From: Bacteriovoracaceae bacterium
Lineage (GTDB): Bacteria > Bdellovibrionota > Bacteriovoracia > Bacteriovoracales > Bacteriovoracaceae
Assembly (NCBI GenBank): GCA_947450475.1
Contig: CANFVK010000001.1
Span: 124,001-188,000 of the forward strand
Direction: 5' to 3'
Length of the DNA: 64,000 bases
Below the pieces are notes generated by a model. That model had not been told where the DNA came from, did not search any database, and saw only the letters and a program-made list of their open reading frames with translations. How positions within the stretch are numbered: position 1 is the stretch's first letter; every line of letters starts with the position of its first letter. Of this stretch, positions 53,536-62,450 are shown one piece after another. The translations under genes were made by a program, and so were the position numbers.

Positions 53536-54681
53536 ATGAATTCAGTTTATTTAAATCAATTTCACATTGTAAAACCCAAGCACTGTGTCCAACAAGATGT
53601 TTTAATTCATTGGATTATTAAGTGTCACCAATTGGCAGAAAGCTTCAAGGACGATTCGTCAATTGATCCAATATTGTTGGAAAAATTATTTTTACGTTAT
53701 GGTGTAAAACCTTCGCAAATCTCGCAGCGCTTTTTTGAAAGTGATGATATGTTAGCAGAAAAATTCGATCAAAATCATATTTATAAAATAGATGAAGTTA
53801 CCCCAAATGGAATTCAAATAACAGAGCGCGCGCATTTTTTTTCCCAAAGAGCATACGAGATCTTTAATCAGTTTTATGATCTTGATCATTCATCACACCG
53901 GCCAAACCATTTGATACATGTAACTTGCACTGGCTATATTTCTCCTAGTGCTGCTCAGAAAATTGTGGGTGAAGAACAATGGAATCAAGTTACAGATGTT
54001 ACTCATGCCTACCACATGGGGTGCTACGCTTCTTTGCCGGCGATTCGTTTGGCACGTAGCCTCGTTTTATCTGAGTCTAGCAGTAATCCTCATTTTAAAG
54101 CTGATATTGTTCACAATGAAATGTGTGGACTTCATATGAATGCTCAAGTCCACACTCCAGAGCAAATGGTAGTGCAGACTTTATTTGCTGATGGTCATGC
54201 AAAATACTCAATAACTTCATCTCCTAAAAAAGATCATTTGAATTTAAAAATTTTAGCGATTTTAGAAAAAATTATACCTCAATCTGTTAGCGATATGAGT
54301 TGGGTTCCGGCCTCTTGGGGGATGCAAATGAATTTATCCAGAGAGGTTCCCGCCAAAATTAAACCTGAACTAAAGAGCTTTATCGAATTATTATTTGGCA
54401 AAATAGGACGAAGTTTTTTTGATTATCCTAGATGCATATTTGCAGTCCATCCCGGTGGCCCTAAAATTATTGACACTGTTCAAGCTGTTCTCGAATTAGG
54501 CGATGAGCAATTGAGAGAGAGCCGAAAGATTCTTTTTGAAAGAGGCAATATGTCCTCTGCAACTCTGCCGCACGTTTGGAATGAAATATTGAATAATGAT
54601 TATCCTGCTGGAACCATTGTGGTGAGTTTGGCTTTCGGGCCAGGATTGACCCTTTTTGGTGCCTTATTCGAGGTGTGCTGA
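53536..54681 (+). CDS. Type III polyketide synthase (chalcone-synthase-like)
   Basis: 381 residues from an ATG at 53536 preceded by GGAGGG. The catalytic triad is in place: Cys163 (HMGCYAS), His305 (AVHPGG) and Asn338 (ERGNMSSATL). Homodimeric KS-type enzymes of this family extend an acyl-CoA starter with malonyl-CoA to make alkylresorcinols, alkylpyrones or similar rings. The next two genes (membrane protein, O-methyltransferase) follow at overlapping distance, so this is the first gene of a three-gene cassette. Confidence 0.9.
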   Translation: MNSVYLNQFHIVKPKHCVQQDVLIHWIIKCHQLAESFKDDSSIDPILLEKLFLRYGVKPSQISQRFFESDDMLAEKFDQNHIYKIDEVTPNGIQITERAHFFSQRAYEIFNQFYDLDHSSHRPNHLIHVTCTGYISPSAAQKIVGEEQWNQVTDVTHAYHMGCYASLPAIRLARSLVLSESSSNPHFKADIVHNEMCGLHMNAQVHTPEQMVVQTLFADGHAKYSITSSPKKDHLNLKILAILEKIIPQSVSDMSWVPASWGMQMNLSREVPAKIKPELKSFIELLFGKIGRSFFDYPRCIFAVHPGGPKIIDTVQAVLELGDEQLRESRKILFERGNMSSATLPHVWNEILNNDYPAGTIVVSLAFGPGLTLFGALFEVC

Positions 54682-55118
54682 TGATTCTATGGTATTTTCC
54701 GATTTTGTTACAAGCAATGGTTATGGCAATAGATGAACTTTATTTTCATCGAAATCGTGGACTGCCCACTTGGGAAAAAATTGGACATCCTATAGATACT
54801 TTCTCCGTTTTTATTTGTTATGGGATATTATGTACGCAAAGTCCAAGTGATGTTGCCTTGAAAATATATATAATTGCCTGTATCTTTTCATGTCTTTTAG
54901 TAACAAAAGATGAGTTTGTTCATACCGAAAAATGTGTACCTCTGGAAAATTGGCTTCATGCTGTACTTTTTATTTTACATCCAATCACTTTTTTCTGTGC
55001 TGGATTTATATGGTATTGGCATTTCAATCCACTATTTCTGAAAATTCAATTGATAGTTCTCTTTATAGTCATGATGTATCAAGTTTTGTATTGGAGGGTT
55101 TTTGCAAAAAATAAATAA
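54681..55118 (+). CDS. His-rich small membrane protein of the polyketide cassette
   Basis: 145 residues, about four membrane segments. The ATG at 54681 shares one base with the preceding TGA stop and GAGG lies just upstream. His and acidic residues cluster around the spans: IDELYFHRNRGLP, then GHPID, KDEFVHTEKC and WLHAVLFILHP. The pattern resembles membrane-bound hydroxylase or desaturase-type proteins, but the exact His boxes are not present, so I do not name one. Function inferred only from the cassette. Confidence 0.65.
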   Translation: MILWYFPILLQAMVMAIDELYFHRNRGLPTWEKIGHPIDTFSVFICYGILCTQSPSDVALKIYIIACIFSCLLVTKDEFVHTEKCVPLENWLHAVLFILHPITFFCAGFIWYWHFNPLFLKIQLIVLFIVMMYQVLYWRVFAKNK

Positions 55119-55851
55119 TGATATCTATGATACATACGGTGATCGCTGGTACACCGCTGATGATGACCCCGTTGCACTATTAAGAGCTGAATCAAAAACC
55201 AAGAATCCATGGATTATTGAAAAAATTAGCAGTCACCTAGGACCTCAAAAAATCCATTCCGACATTAGTGTTTTGGATGTTGGATGTGGGGCCGGATTTT
55301 TAAGCAACGAGTTGGCGCGCCATCAATATGCAGTGACAGGAGTTGATTTATCTGAGGAGAGTTTAAAAGTTGCTCAAAAATTTGATCAGACTCAAAGTGT
55401 ACGTTACCAAGTAGCCGATGCTTACCGTTTGCCATTTGCAGATCAGAGTTTCGACGTGCTTACGGCGATGGATTTTTTAGAGCATGTAGAAAACCCAAAA
55501 GAAGTGATTAAAGAATTTTCTCGCGTTTTAAGACCTAATGGACTATTTATTTTTCACACTTTTAATCGCAATCCACTTTCTTACCTCATTATCATCAAGT
55601 CAGTAGAGTGGTTTGTAAAAAACACACCTCCACATATGCACTTGCTTGAGCTCTTTATCAAGCCAGACGAGTTACAATCTTATTGTCTTGATGCCGGAAT
55701 GTTAGCCGAGGAAATGATTGGAATAAAACCTATTTTTTCGAGTATACCAATGAGATCATTTTTTAGTGGAATAGTTCCAAAAACTTTGGAATTTGAGTTA
55801 ACTAAAAAATTATGGCTTTCTTACATGGGGAGTGCTGTTAAAGGTCTCTAG
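55102..55851 (+). CDS. UbiG-like SAM O-methyltransferase
   Basis: 249 residues, class I SAM enzyme. DVGCGAGFLSNELARH binds SAM, VTGVDLSEE and TAMDFLEHVENP follow, and the C-terminal TFNRNPLSYL and IKPDEL segments match UbiG, which methylates phenolic hydroxyls of ubiquinone precursors. Here it should methylate the product of the upstream polyketide synthase (inference). TTG start at 55102 after GGAGGG. It overlaps the membrane-protein gene by 17 bases, and its 3' end overlaps the ABC-F gene by 42 bases. Confidence 0.85.
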   Translation: MQKINNDIYDTYGDRWYTADDDPVALLRAESKTKNPWIIEKISSHLGPQKIHSDISVLDVGCGAGFLSNELARHQYAVTGVDLSEESLKVAQKFDQTQSVRYQVADAYRLPFADQSFDVLTAMDFLEHVENPKEVIKEFSRVLRPNGLFIFHTFNRNPLSYLIIIKSVEWFVKNTPPHMHLLELFIKPDELQSYCLDAGMLAEEMIGIKPIFSSIPMRSFFSGIVPKTLEFELTKKLWLSYMGSAVKGL

Positions 55852-57717
55852 ATTTTCCAGTTCTTCATATAGAGCAAGTAGACGTGTTTCCAAAACAGAT
55901 TGAGCCTCTGTTAGAATTTTTAATTCCATATTTTTTGGATCACTAAGTTTTGAGTAATCCAGGTTGGTAATTTTGTCATCAATAATTTTAGCCTTAGATT
56001 CAGTTGAAGTTATCTCATCATAAATTGTATCAAGGCGTAATTTGTCTTTGTTGTTTAGTTTTGAAATAGGTATTTCTTTGCTTGTAAGTGGTTGCTGAGA
56101 CTTCATCTCTTCCGCCACTTCTCTTTCTATTTCCAAAACCTCAAGATAGGGAGCGACTTGTTCGTATCCTCCTTCGAAATTTTCTAGTTTTTGATTTTCG
56201 ATAAGCCATACTTTGTTGGTAACAGTGCTTAAAAAAGCTCTATCGTGGCTGATGAGAATTACCGCTCCTTGAAAAGCAGAAAGTTTTTCTTCAAGGATTT
56301 GTATAGTTTCTAAGTCCAGATCATTTGTAGGCTCATCGAAAATAAGAATGTCTCCCACCTTAGTGAGATTGAGGGCAAGCTGCAATCGGCTTTTTTCACC
56401 CCCAGAAAAAGTTTTAAGCGGCCGATGAATGTCATCGCGGTGAAAAAGAAAACTTTCAAAGTAAGATGCAACATGCTTTTTAGATCCATCGGGAAGCTCT
56501 ACGAAATCGGATCCATCTCCAAGTAATTGGTGGGGAGTAAGATCGATTTCTAGCTCATCTCTTTTTTGTGAAAAGTATTGAATTTGTAAATTGTCTGCCG
56601 TTTTTAACTTTCCAGCAGTTGTTTTTAAATCTTGCATGATAAGTTTAAGCAGAGTCGTTTTGCCGACGCCATTTTTACCCAGCAAGCCAATTTTATTTCC
56701 TTTGTGGATCTCACCGTTGATAGATTGAAATAAGTGTGAATTCATTGGATAGCCGAACGTAAGATCGGAGAACGAAGCCAGTACTTTTGTTTGGCGTCCT
56801 GATTTAACAAGATTGAGGTCGAGACTTCTTTTGGCTTCACTTTTGATATTGGATACACGATCTTTTAGACCCAGGAAGTTTTCGACTCTCTTTTTACTAC
56901 GAGTGCCCCTTGCCTTGATTCCCTGGCGCATCCAAGCTTGTTCTCGCTCAAGATTATTTTTTAACTTATCCAATAGACGCATTTTTGATTGCTCAGATTT
57001 CTCTAAAAATGCCAAATAATCAGTGTAGGAGCCAGTAAAACTTTCGATTCTGCCGTGCTGAATATGAAAAATTTTGCGTGTAAGTTTAGAAAGTAAAAAA
57101 CGATCATGGGTAATGAGCATAAAGGCTTTACTGGTAGAATTTAGCTCCTCTTCAAACAGTTTAATAGTTTCAATATCTAGATGGTTGGTTGGTTCATCCC
57201 ATAATATAAGATTAGCTCGGCTTGAAAGTCCAAGACTCAGAAGAATTTTTTTTTGTTCACCACCACTTAGGGCACTCACTTTTTTAGTAAGGTCATCATG
57301 TCCAAAATACTTTAAATAAGATTCATAAGCTTGGATTAAATCCCATCCATGAAGTTCATCAAAAGTTTCCGGTGATGTCTCATAGGGCGTTTTTAATTCG
57401 GGATAAAACACAAAAAAATAATCCATTAAACTTAAATGATCTATTCCTGATGTCGGAAGTTCCTGAGGCACATAAAATAAAGAGAATTTTTTACTTTCAT
57501 CCCCATCACCCTTGGCCTTATTAAATTCAAACGGAGGTGAGGAGTGATCTGGGACAACATCACCGGTTAGGATTTTAAAAAGCGTCGATTTACCTTTGCC
57601 ATTTAGTCCCAGAAGACCAATACGGTCTCCTACAGCAACAGTGAGCTGGGCATTATAAAAAATGATTTTTGGGCCAAAATTCAAATGGATATTTTTTAGG
57701 GTGCACAATAGGCTCAT
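55810..57717 (-). CDS. ABC-F ATPase (Uup/EttA-like)
   Basis: 635 residues, two ABC domains, no membrane segments. Walker A motifs are GLNGKGKST (37-45) and GKNGVGKTT; signatures are LSGGEQKKI and FSGGEKSRL; a linker with the KARGTRSKKRVENF segment is typical of the P-site-tRNA-interaction motif region. A C-terminal coiled-coil tail like Uup is present. It acts on ribosomes. I use the ATG at 57717; the frame is open from TTG 57744. Its 3' end overlaps the UbiG-like gene (42 bases). Confidence 0.9.
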   Translation of the reverse strand: MSLLCTLKNIHLNFGPKIIFYNAQLTVAVGDRIGLLGLNGKGKSTLFKILTGDVVPDHSSPPFEFNKAKGDGDESKKFSLFYVPQELPTSGIDHLSLMDYFFVFYPELKTPYETSPETFDELHGWDLIQAYESYLKYFGHDDLTKKVSALSGGEQKKILLSLGLSSRANLILWDEPTNHLDIETIKLFEEELNSTSKAFMLITHDRFLLSKLTRKIFHIQHGRIESFTGSYTDYLAFLEKSEQSKMRLLDKLKNNLEREQAWMRQGIKARGTRSKKRVENFLGLKDRVSNIKSEAKRSLDLNLVKSGRQTKVLASFSDLTFGYPMNSHLFQSINGEIHKGNKIGLLGKNGVGKTTLLKLIMQDLKTTAGKLKTADNLQIQYFSQKRDELEIDLTPHQLLGDGSDFVELPDGSKKHVASYFESFLFHRDDIHRPLKTFSGGEKSRLQLALNLTKVGDILIFDEPTNDLDLETIQILEEKLSAFQGAVILISHDRAFLSTVTNKVWLIENQKLENFEGGYEQVAPYLEVLEIEREVAEEMKSQQPLTSKEIPISKLNNKDKLRLDTIYDEITSTESKAKIIDDKITNLDYSKLSDPKNMELKILTEAQSVLETRLLALYEELENLETFNSTPHVRKP

Positions 57718-57795
57718 GCAAGGATTATAGAGAGGAGACTCCAATAGTGCAAATACTAAAAAAAGACCATTTTCAATGATCAGCTTTTATAGTAT

Positions 57796-58434
57796 TTGCT
57801 TAGCGTGGAATGTTTACTTTGTCAGAACTCAACGCTTTTGGACCATCTTGGTGATAGTACTGTATTTAAGTGCTCTATTTGCGATTTGATTTTTAAAAAT
57901 CCAAAACTTCACTTAAGTGATGCTGAGGAAAAAAAACGCTACGAAAGTCACCAAAACGCCAAAGCAGATCAGGGATATATAAATTTCTTAAAGCGTTTGC
58001 TTGATCCACTAGAGCCTCTTCTTCCAAGAGTTTTTTCTGCTCTTGATTTTGGTTGTGGTCCAGGCCCGGTTTTGTCGAGTCTTATAAAAGAAAAGGGAGC
58101 ACATGTTGAGTTATATGATCCTGTTTTTTTTCCTGATAATGAAGTATTAAAGCGCCAATATGAAGTCGTCACTTGCACTGAAGTCGTAGAACATTTCAAA
58201 AATCCAAGTTGTGATTGGAAGATTTTAGTTCAAGCAATATGTCCTAATGGATTGTTGGCGATTATGACTCAACTCGTGACGGCGGATACAGTCTATGCCC
58301 ATTGGTGGTACAAGAATGATCCGACCCATGTAGTTTTTTATAGCGAAAAGACCATTGAGTTTCTTGCTACCCACTGGAATTTAAAAATAATTTATAATGA
58401 TCAAAAATCAGTGGTGATTTTTAGAAAGCAATGA
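57796..58434 (+). CDS. Zinc-ribbon SAM methyltransferase
   Basis: 212 residues. N-terminal CLLC and CSIC form a zinc ribbon (about 6-29); a class I methyltransferase domain follows with LDFGCGPGPVLSSLIKEKG, YDPVFFPD and CTEVVEHFKNP. The substrate is unknown. Start codon is TTG at 57796 or GTG at 57805, neither with a clear binding site. First gene of a likely operon with the ArsC-like and DTW genes (gaps 9 and 2 bases). Confidence 0.8.
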   Translation: MLSVECLLCQNSTLLDHLGDSTVFKCSICDLIFKNPKLHLSDAEEKKRYESHQNAKADQGYINFLKRLLDPLEPLLPRVFSALDFGCGPGPVLSSLIKEKGAHVELYDPVFFPDNEVLKRQYEVVTCTEVVEHFKNPSCDWKILVQAICPNGLLAIMTQLVTADTVYAHWWYKNDPTHVVFYSEKTIEFLATHWNLKIIYNDQKSVVIFRKQ

Positions 58435-58443
58435 GGAGTTAAG

Positions 58444-58785
58444 ATGATTGTTATGTACGCTATTGCCAATTGTGATACTGTAAAAAAAGCTCGAGCCTTT
58501 TTAGAAAAGAATAAAATCGATTATCTATTTTCTGATTTTAAAAAAATAACTCCTACTGTAGAGCAAATTGAACGCTGGACCTCGTTCTTTCAGGAATTAC
58601 CAGTCAATAAAAAAGGGCTGACATATAAAAAAGTAAAAGATCAGTATGAAGAGCTGACACTGCTCGAAAAAAAGACATTTATAATTGAGAACACTTCGAT
58701 GATTAAAAGACCTATCCTGGAAAAAAACAATAAGACTTTGGCCATTGGGTTTGATGAAGAAGTATATTTGAGATTAAAGTTATAA
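58444..58785 (+). CDS. ArsC/Spx-family thioredoxin-fold protein
   Basis: 113 residues. NCDTVKKARAFLEKN is the Cx2-type active-site segment with the lone catalytic Cys; NTSMIKRPILE supplies the family's Arg-Pro. YffB/Spx/ArsC-like; without the arsenate-specific Cys pair, a redox or unknown role is more likely than arsenate reduction. ATG after GAGGAG. Middle gene of the likely operon. Confidence 0.8.
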   Translation: MIVMYAIANCDTVKKARAFLEKNKIDYLFSDFKKITPTVEQIERWTSFFQELPVNKKGLTYKKVKDQYEELTLLEKKTFIIENTSMIKRPILEKNNKTLAIGFDEEVYLRLKL

Positions 58786-58787
58786 AC

Positions 58788-59564
58788 ATGGACAAAGAAA
58801 CTTATTTAAAAAATAAACAAGCCCGTCAATCACAAGCTCCTCACTACAAACGAGAGAGCCTTTGTTTTGACTGCTTTCGCTTAAAACAACATTGTCTTTG
58901 CTCGCTCATTAAGCCTTTTGAGACCAATACTTATTTCGTTCTTTTGATGCATCCGATGGAAGCAAAAAAAGAAAAACTAGGCACGGGAAGATTGTGCAAA
59001 GCCAGTTTGAAAAATTCTCAAATCATTATTGGAATCGATTTTACTCAGGATGATCAAGTTAATGCCTTAATTCGAGACCCTGGCAATGAGTGTATGGTTT
59101 TGTATCCAGGTGAAAAGGCTCTCAATATTTCGAGTGATGATATAGCGACTTTAAAAAGTTTGGGCCCAAAACGATTAGTTCTTTTTTTAATTGATGGAAC
59201 CTGGCCATGTGCTAAAAAAATGATGAAGCTCTCCACCAACATCAAATCACTTCCGCGCTTATCTTTTACATCAACTCGCCCATCTCTTTTTGTGATTAAG
59301 GAACAACCTGCGGATTTTTGCCTCTCAACATTGGAGTCGATTCATTTTTTTTTAAATGAATCAGAGCGCCGGGGTCTAGAGATTTTAAATCACTGTCATG
59401 ACAATATGTTAGACGTTTTTAAAGTGATGGTAGATTTTCAAATTGAGTGCGCCAAGAATCCTGAACTTCCTTCTTATCGAAAAAGTGACAGTGGCTATAC
59501 TGCCAAAGAAGATCGGGCAAAATCCAAGAAATGGGGGACTCGCCGTATTCTTCATCGAGATTGA
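58788..59564 (+). CDS. DTW-domain protein (tRNA aminocarboxypropyltransferase-like)
   Basis: 258 residues. CFDCFRLKQHCLC is a likely metal site, and IDGTWPCAKKMMKLS is the DTW motif; PRLSFTSTRPS and STLESIHFF complete the family pattern. Such proteins install acp3U on tRNA. Two bases after the ArsC-like gene. Tail overlaps the convergent DUF2147 gene by 13 bases. Confidence 0.85.
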   Translation: MDKETYLKNKQARQSQAPHYKRESLCFDCFRLKQHCLCSLIKPFETNTYFVLLMHPMEAKKEKLGTGRLCKASLKNSQIIIGIDFTQDDQVNALIRDPGNECMVLYPGEKALNISSDDIATLKSLGPKRLVLFLIDGTWPCAKKMMKLSTNIKSLPRLSFTSTRPSLFVIKEQPADFCLSTLESIHFFLNESERRGLEILNHCHDNMLDVFKVMVDFQIECAKNPELPSYRKSDSGYTAKEDRAKSKKWGTRRILHRD

Positions 59565-60031
59565 AATGTAAGCACGGCTTTGTTTTCTTCCCGGTGCCAG
59601 ATTTGAGTGCGGCCGAGAAGGGAAATACCAATAAATCCTCTCATCTTTAGTTTTTTGCCATTTTCAATGAGCTCTACTCTGCAAGAATAAGTTTTTCCAT
59701 TTTTGGGGTCGAGTACCTCTCCGTTGACCCATTTGGTATCAGACTCTTTTTTTAGCCCTGTTAAAATCTGCATTCCTAAAATCAATTGATCTTTTTTATC
59801 CCCTGAACATTTGTCACATTTAGGATTTTGATCTTCATTTGGTTCCCTGAATAATTTAATGATTTTTCCACTATACTGATTATCCTTTTCAACAATTTCC
59901 ACAATGGATTTTGGTTTTCCGGTTTCATCATCAATGGTTTTCCATTGCCCTACAATCGAAGTTGGAGTTTGTGCTTGAGTTGATAAACTCAGCGATAAAA
60001 AAAGAAATGTAATCAAACTAAAAATTTTCAT
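59552..60031 (-). CDS. Secreted DUF2147 protein
   Basis: 159 residues, signal peptide with cleavage near TQAQT (about residue 20). The DUF2147 pattern SIVGQWKTIDDETGKPKSIVEI, a PKCDKC pair, ILTGLKK and MRGFIGISLLGRTQIWHR is complete. Fatty-acid-binding-type fold; function unknown. ATG 60031 follows GAGG; a longer frame from 60076 is not supported. Confidence 0.85.
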   Translation of the reverse strand: MKIFSLITFLFLSLSLSTQAQTPTSIVGQWKTIDDETGKPKSIVEIVEKDNQYSGKIIKLFREPNEDQNPKCDKCSGDKKDQLILGMQILTGLKKESDTKWVNGEVLDPKNGKTYSCRVELIENGKKLKMRGFIGISLLGRTQIWHREENKAVLTFQSR

Positions 60032-60200
60032 GGTCGCCTCGCTTGTATCCTTTCTTATATTAAACCTGACTCTCAATCTTTTTAAAATAAAAATTGCCCA
60101 AAATTTGTGGCAGTATTTAAACGTAGGATTCGCTCTATATCCGACTGAAATTCTTCTAATAGGCTAATCTTTCCTTCCATCTTTTAAGGCTTTAAGCACT

Positions 60201-60213
60201 TATAATGTATAAT
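60201..60213 (+). promoter_or_regulatory. Overlapping -10-like elements before the Ala-rich membrane gene
   Basis: Two TATAAT hexamers (60201-60206 and 60208-60213) lie 30-37 bases before the ATG at 60243; no good -35 is visible. GAGAGAGAAAG upstream of the ATG is a broad ribosome-binding region. Confidence 0.4.
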
Positions 60214-60242
60214 AGACTCAACCATTTAGAGAGAGAAAGCTC

Positions 60243-62423
60243 ATGTTTAACCAATTGTATAAAGCATTTTTAATTGCCGTTATTTCCGGCTCACTCACGA
60301 CTTTAAATGTTGTGGCTTTTGCCCAAGACACAACTAGTTCAATGGTGAAGTCGCAAGCTTCAAATATCACACGCGATGCCAATGGAAATCTTTCTAAAAG
60401 TAGCACGCTACAACTCGACGATGCTAATGGCAGCGATATGCTCTCTTCTATTACCATGCTCGCCATTGGGGCCATTGGTGCAAGAATGGCGATGAATTAC
60501 CGCCCTATCACTACGGATGTTATGATCGCAGCCGCTGGCGCTGCTGCTTTTATTGCGGGAGAAGTTTATTCTAATTTTGCTTTAAAGACTAAGCTTGATG
60601 CCATGTCTGAGGAAATCACTAAAAAAAGTAATACAGTAGATAATGATGCTCAAATCAAACGACTCGAAGATTTAAAAAAGTCATACGAGGAAGCTAAAAA
60701 AACAGTTGGCTTAAAAAAAATGTTGCAACTTGGAGCGGCGGCGGCTTTTGCCGGAGCTGCGGCAATGGCCACTTATTATTCTTTCCAAGAAGAGCATATG
60801 GATCAGATGTGTGCGGCGGCAGTTGCTAGTGCTTCTACCGGATTAAAGAGTTGTGCTGTGGCCAAGAAAGCATCGGGAAATGCAGCAGCAGCTGCACAAA
60901 ATCCTCCGCTGGCTGCGATGGAATATAAGGAAAGCGCAAGCTGTACCGCTTGTGAAGCCAAAGTAGCTGCATGGCTCGCGAGATATAAAACTGCCAGTAT
61001 TACTGAAAAAGCTCCAGGTTCGCCTTCAGCGGCTGCAGCGGCAACTGTTAAGCCACAACAAGAAATGCTTAAAGCTGAAAATAAAGTTCAGTGTGGAGAA
61101 ACCGGAGGTATCGCAGCGAAAGGAATCGTTTCGGGTGTTACTGCTGCTTGTGAGCCGGCCCTTGCTTTTAAGGATATTATTCAGACGGCTTCTCCAACAG
61201 GTAATAAGGGAGTGATAAATCACAATAAAATATTAAATGAAATCCTTTATGGTGGAAATAGAAGTGTCGCCAGCTATGAAATAAGACAATCTCGGCCAGT
61301 AAATATATTCGAGCAAGCTCTTGGTTATTTTTTTCCTAATGCTCAAGCTGGATGGATGCCTTTTATGGGTTTAGGTGCGGGAATTGCGGCAAGCTACTTT
61401 GCACTTGATGGCTCACTTGGGGCAGCCTTTGATGCTCAAATGTTTGCTCCTCTAAGAAGGGCCACAGTTTTTGCCGTGATGGCAGCCTTAGCCTATCTGG
61501 CTTCTAATTCTTCTCAAAATCAAATTGATCAGATCCAAAAAAATATCGATAAAATTCAGGCGATCTTAGATGATTTATATGCTCTCACTAAAGGAGTTCA
61601 AGGTGGGAAAGTGAACGAGCAGAAGCTTTCAGATCCGCAATTTAAGGCCAATCAAGAAGAGTCTATGGCCTTTAATGCAAATCCTAAATTGAAAACAGAC
61701 TGTATGCTTAACGCAGGATCTAGTAATTGTACTTCGATGGAAGAGAAAATGAAGAGCATGCCAGATTTTGTCAATCTTCCAGAGTCTTTTAAAACCATCG
61801 CTTCCCAATCAGCGCAGATGGCCGATGGCCTTAGTGGTAAAAATGCAGTGTCAGCATCTTCACTATCTGCTGCAGGCTCATTGGCCGGGAAACAAGGAGC
61901 GATTAATAAGCTCTTAAAGGCAACCCAGAAAAAACTAAATGATCAATTAGGTAAAAAGAAAATTGATTTTGCTAAAGAACAAAATAATTTGTTGAAGAAC
62001 TTAAATGCCAACACTGCAAAAATTTTAAAGCAAAACGGAGTCAGTGCCAGTGGATTCCTTTCAAACGTTGGCAGTTCTCCTATCGGAGGCTCCAGTACTG
62101 TGGGTACTGCCGAGCTTGGTAAAGATGCACCTGGCGCTGCAAGTAAAGCTGGTGGATTAGAGACTTTGGGCGCTAGTGCTCCGGGAGTGGCTACTGGAAA
62201 AGATAAAACGCTTGAGTTTGATTTCAAAGATCCGGCCCAACAGCCAACTCTTGCCGTAGGGGGAGAACCAGTAAATGATCCCAATGCCAAGTATGATGTT
62301 GGAACCAACGATATTAATACCAATTCTAACCAATCCATTTTCCAGATGATTTCTGATCGCTATTTTAAATCAGGCTATCCAAAGTTATTGGATGAAATTC
62401 CAATGGCCCCTGTAAATAAATAG
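60243..62423 (+). CDS. Ala-rich exported membrane protein, first of two tandem paralogues
   Basis: 726 residues. Signal peptide with cleavage near AFA|QD (27/28). Hydrophobic segments near 65-82, 92-109, 160-180, 371-390 and 405-421. Cysteine pairs at 190/204, 234/237 and 284/303 suggest periplasmic disulfides. A coiled coil follows the last span (about 425-450), and the C-terminal 270 residues are a soluble Gly/Ser/Ala-rich domain. Residues 60-120, 140-185 and 395-450 align with the next gene. No known domain recognised. The paralogue starts 27 bases downstream, so they are probably one operon. Confidence 0.75.
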   Translation: MFNQLYKAFLIAVISGSLTTLNVVAFAQDTTSSMVKSQASNITRDANGNLSKSSTLQLDDANGSDMLSSITMLAIGAIGARMAMNYRPITTDVMIAAAGAAAFIAGEVYSNFALKTKLDAMSEEITKKSNTVDNDAQIKRLEDLKKSYEEAKKTVGLKKMLQLGAAAAFAGAAAMATYYSFQEEHMDQMCAAAVASASTGLKSCAVAKKASGNAAAAAQNPPLAAMEYKESASCTACEAKVAAWLARYKTASITEKAPGSPSAAAAATVKPQQEMLKAENKVQCGETGGIAAKGIVSGVTAACEPALAFKDIIQTASPTGNKGVINHNKILNEILYGGNRSVASYEIRQSRPVNIFEQALGYFFPNAQAGWMPFMGLGAGIAASYFALDGSLGAAFDAQMFAPLRRATVFAVMAALAYLASNSSQNQIDQIQKNIDKIQAILDDLYALTKGVQGGKVNEQKLSDPQFKANQEESMAFNANPKLKTDCMLNAGSSNCTSMEEKMKSMPDFVNLPESFKTIASQSAQMADGLSGKNAVSASSLSAAGSLAGKQGAINKLLKATQKKLNDQLGKKKIDFAKEQNNLLKNLNANTAKILKQNGVSASGFLSNVGSSPIGGSSTVGTAELGKDAPGAASKAGGLETLGASAPGVATGKDKTLEFDFKDPAQQPTLAVGGEPVNDPNAKYDVGTNDINTNSNQSIFQMISDRYFKSGYPKLLDEIPMAPVNK

Positions 62424-62450
62424 GTTTTTGGTTTCATTATTGAGGCACGT

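Noticed and set aside
61943-62338. Minus-strand 131-residue frame antisense to the first paralogue
   Set aside because: Same codon-bias artefact; the plus strand has a signal peptide, paralogue and ribosome site.
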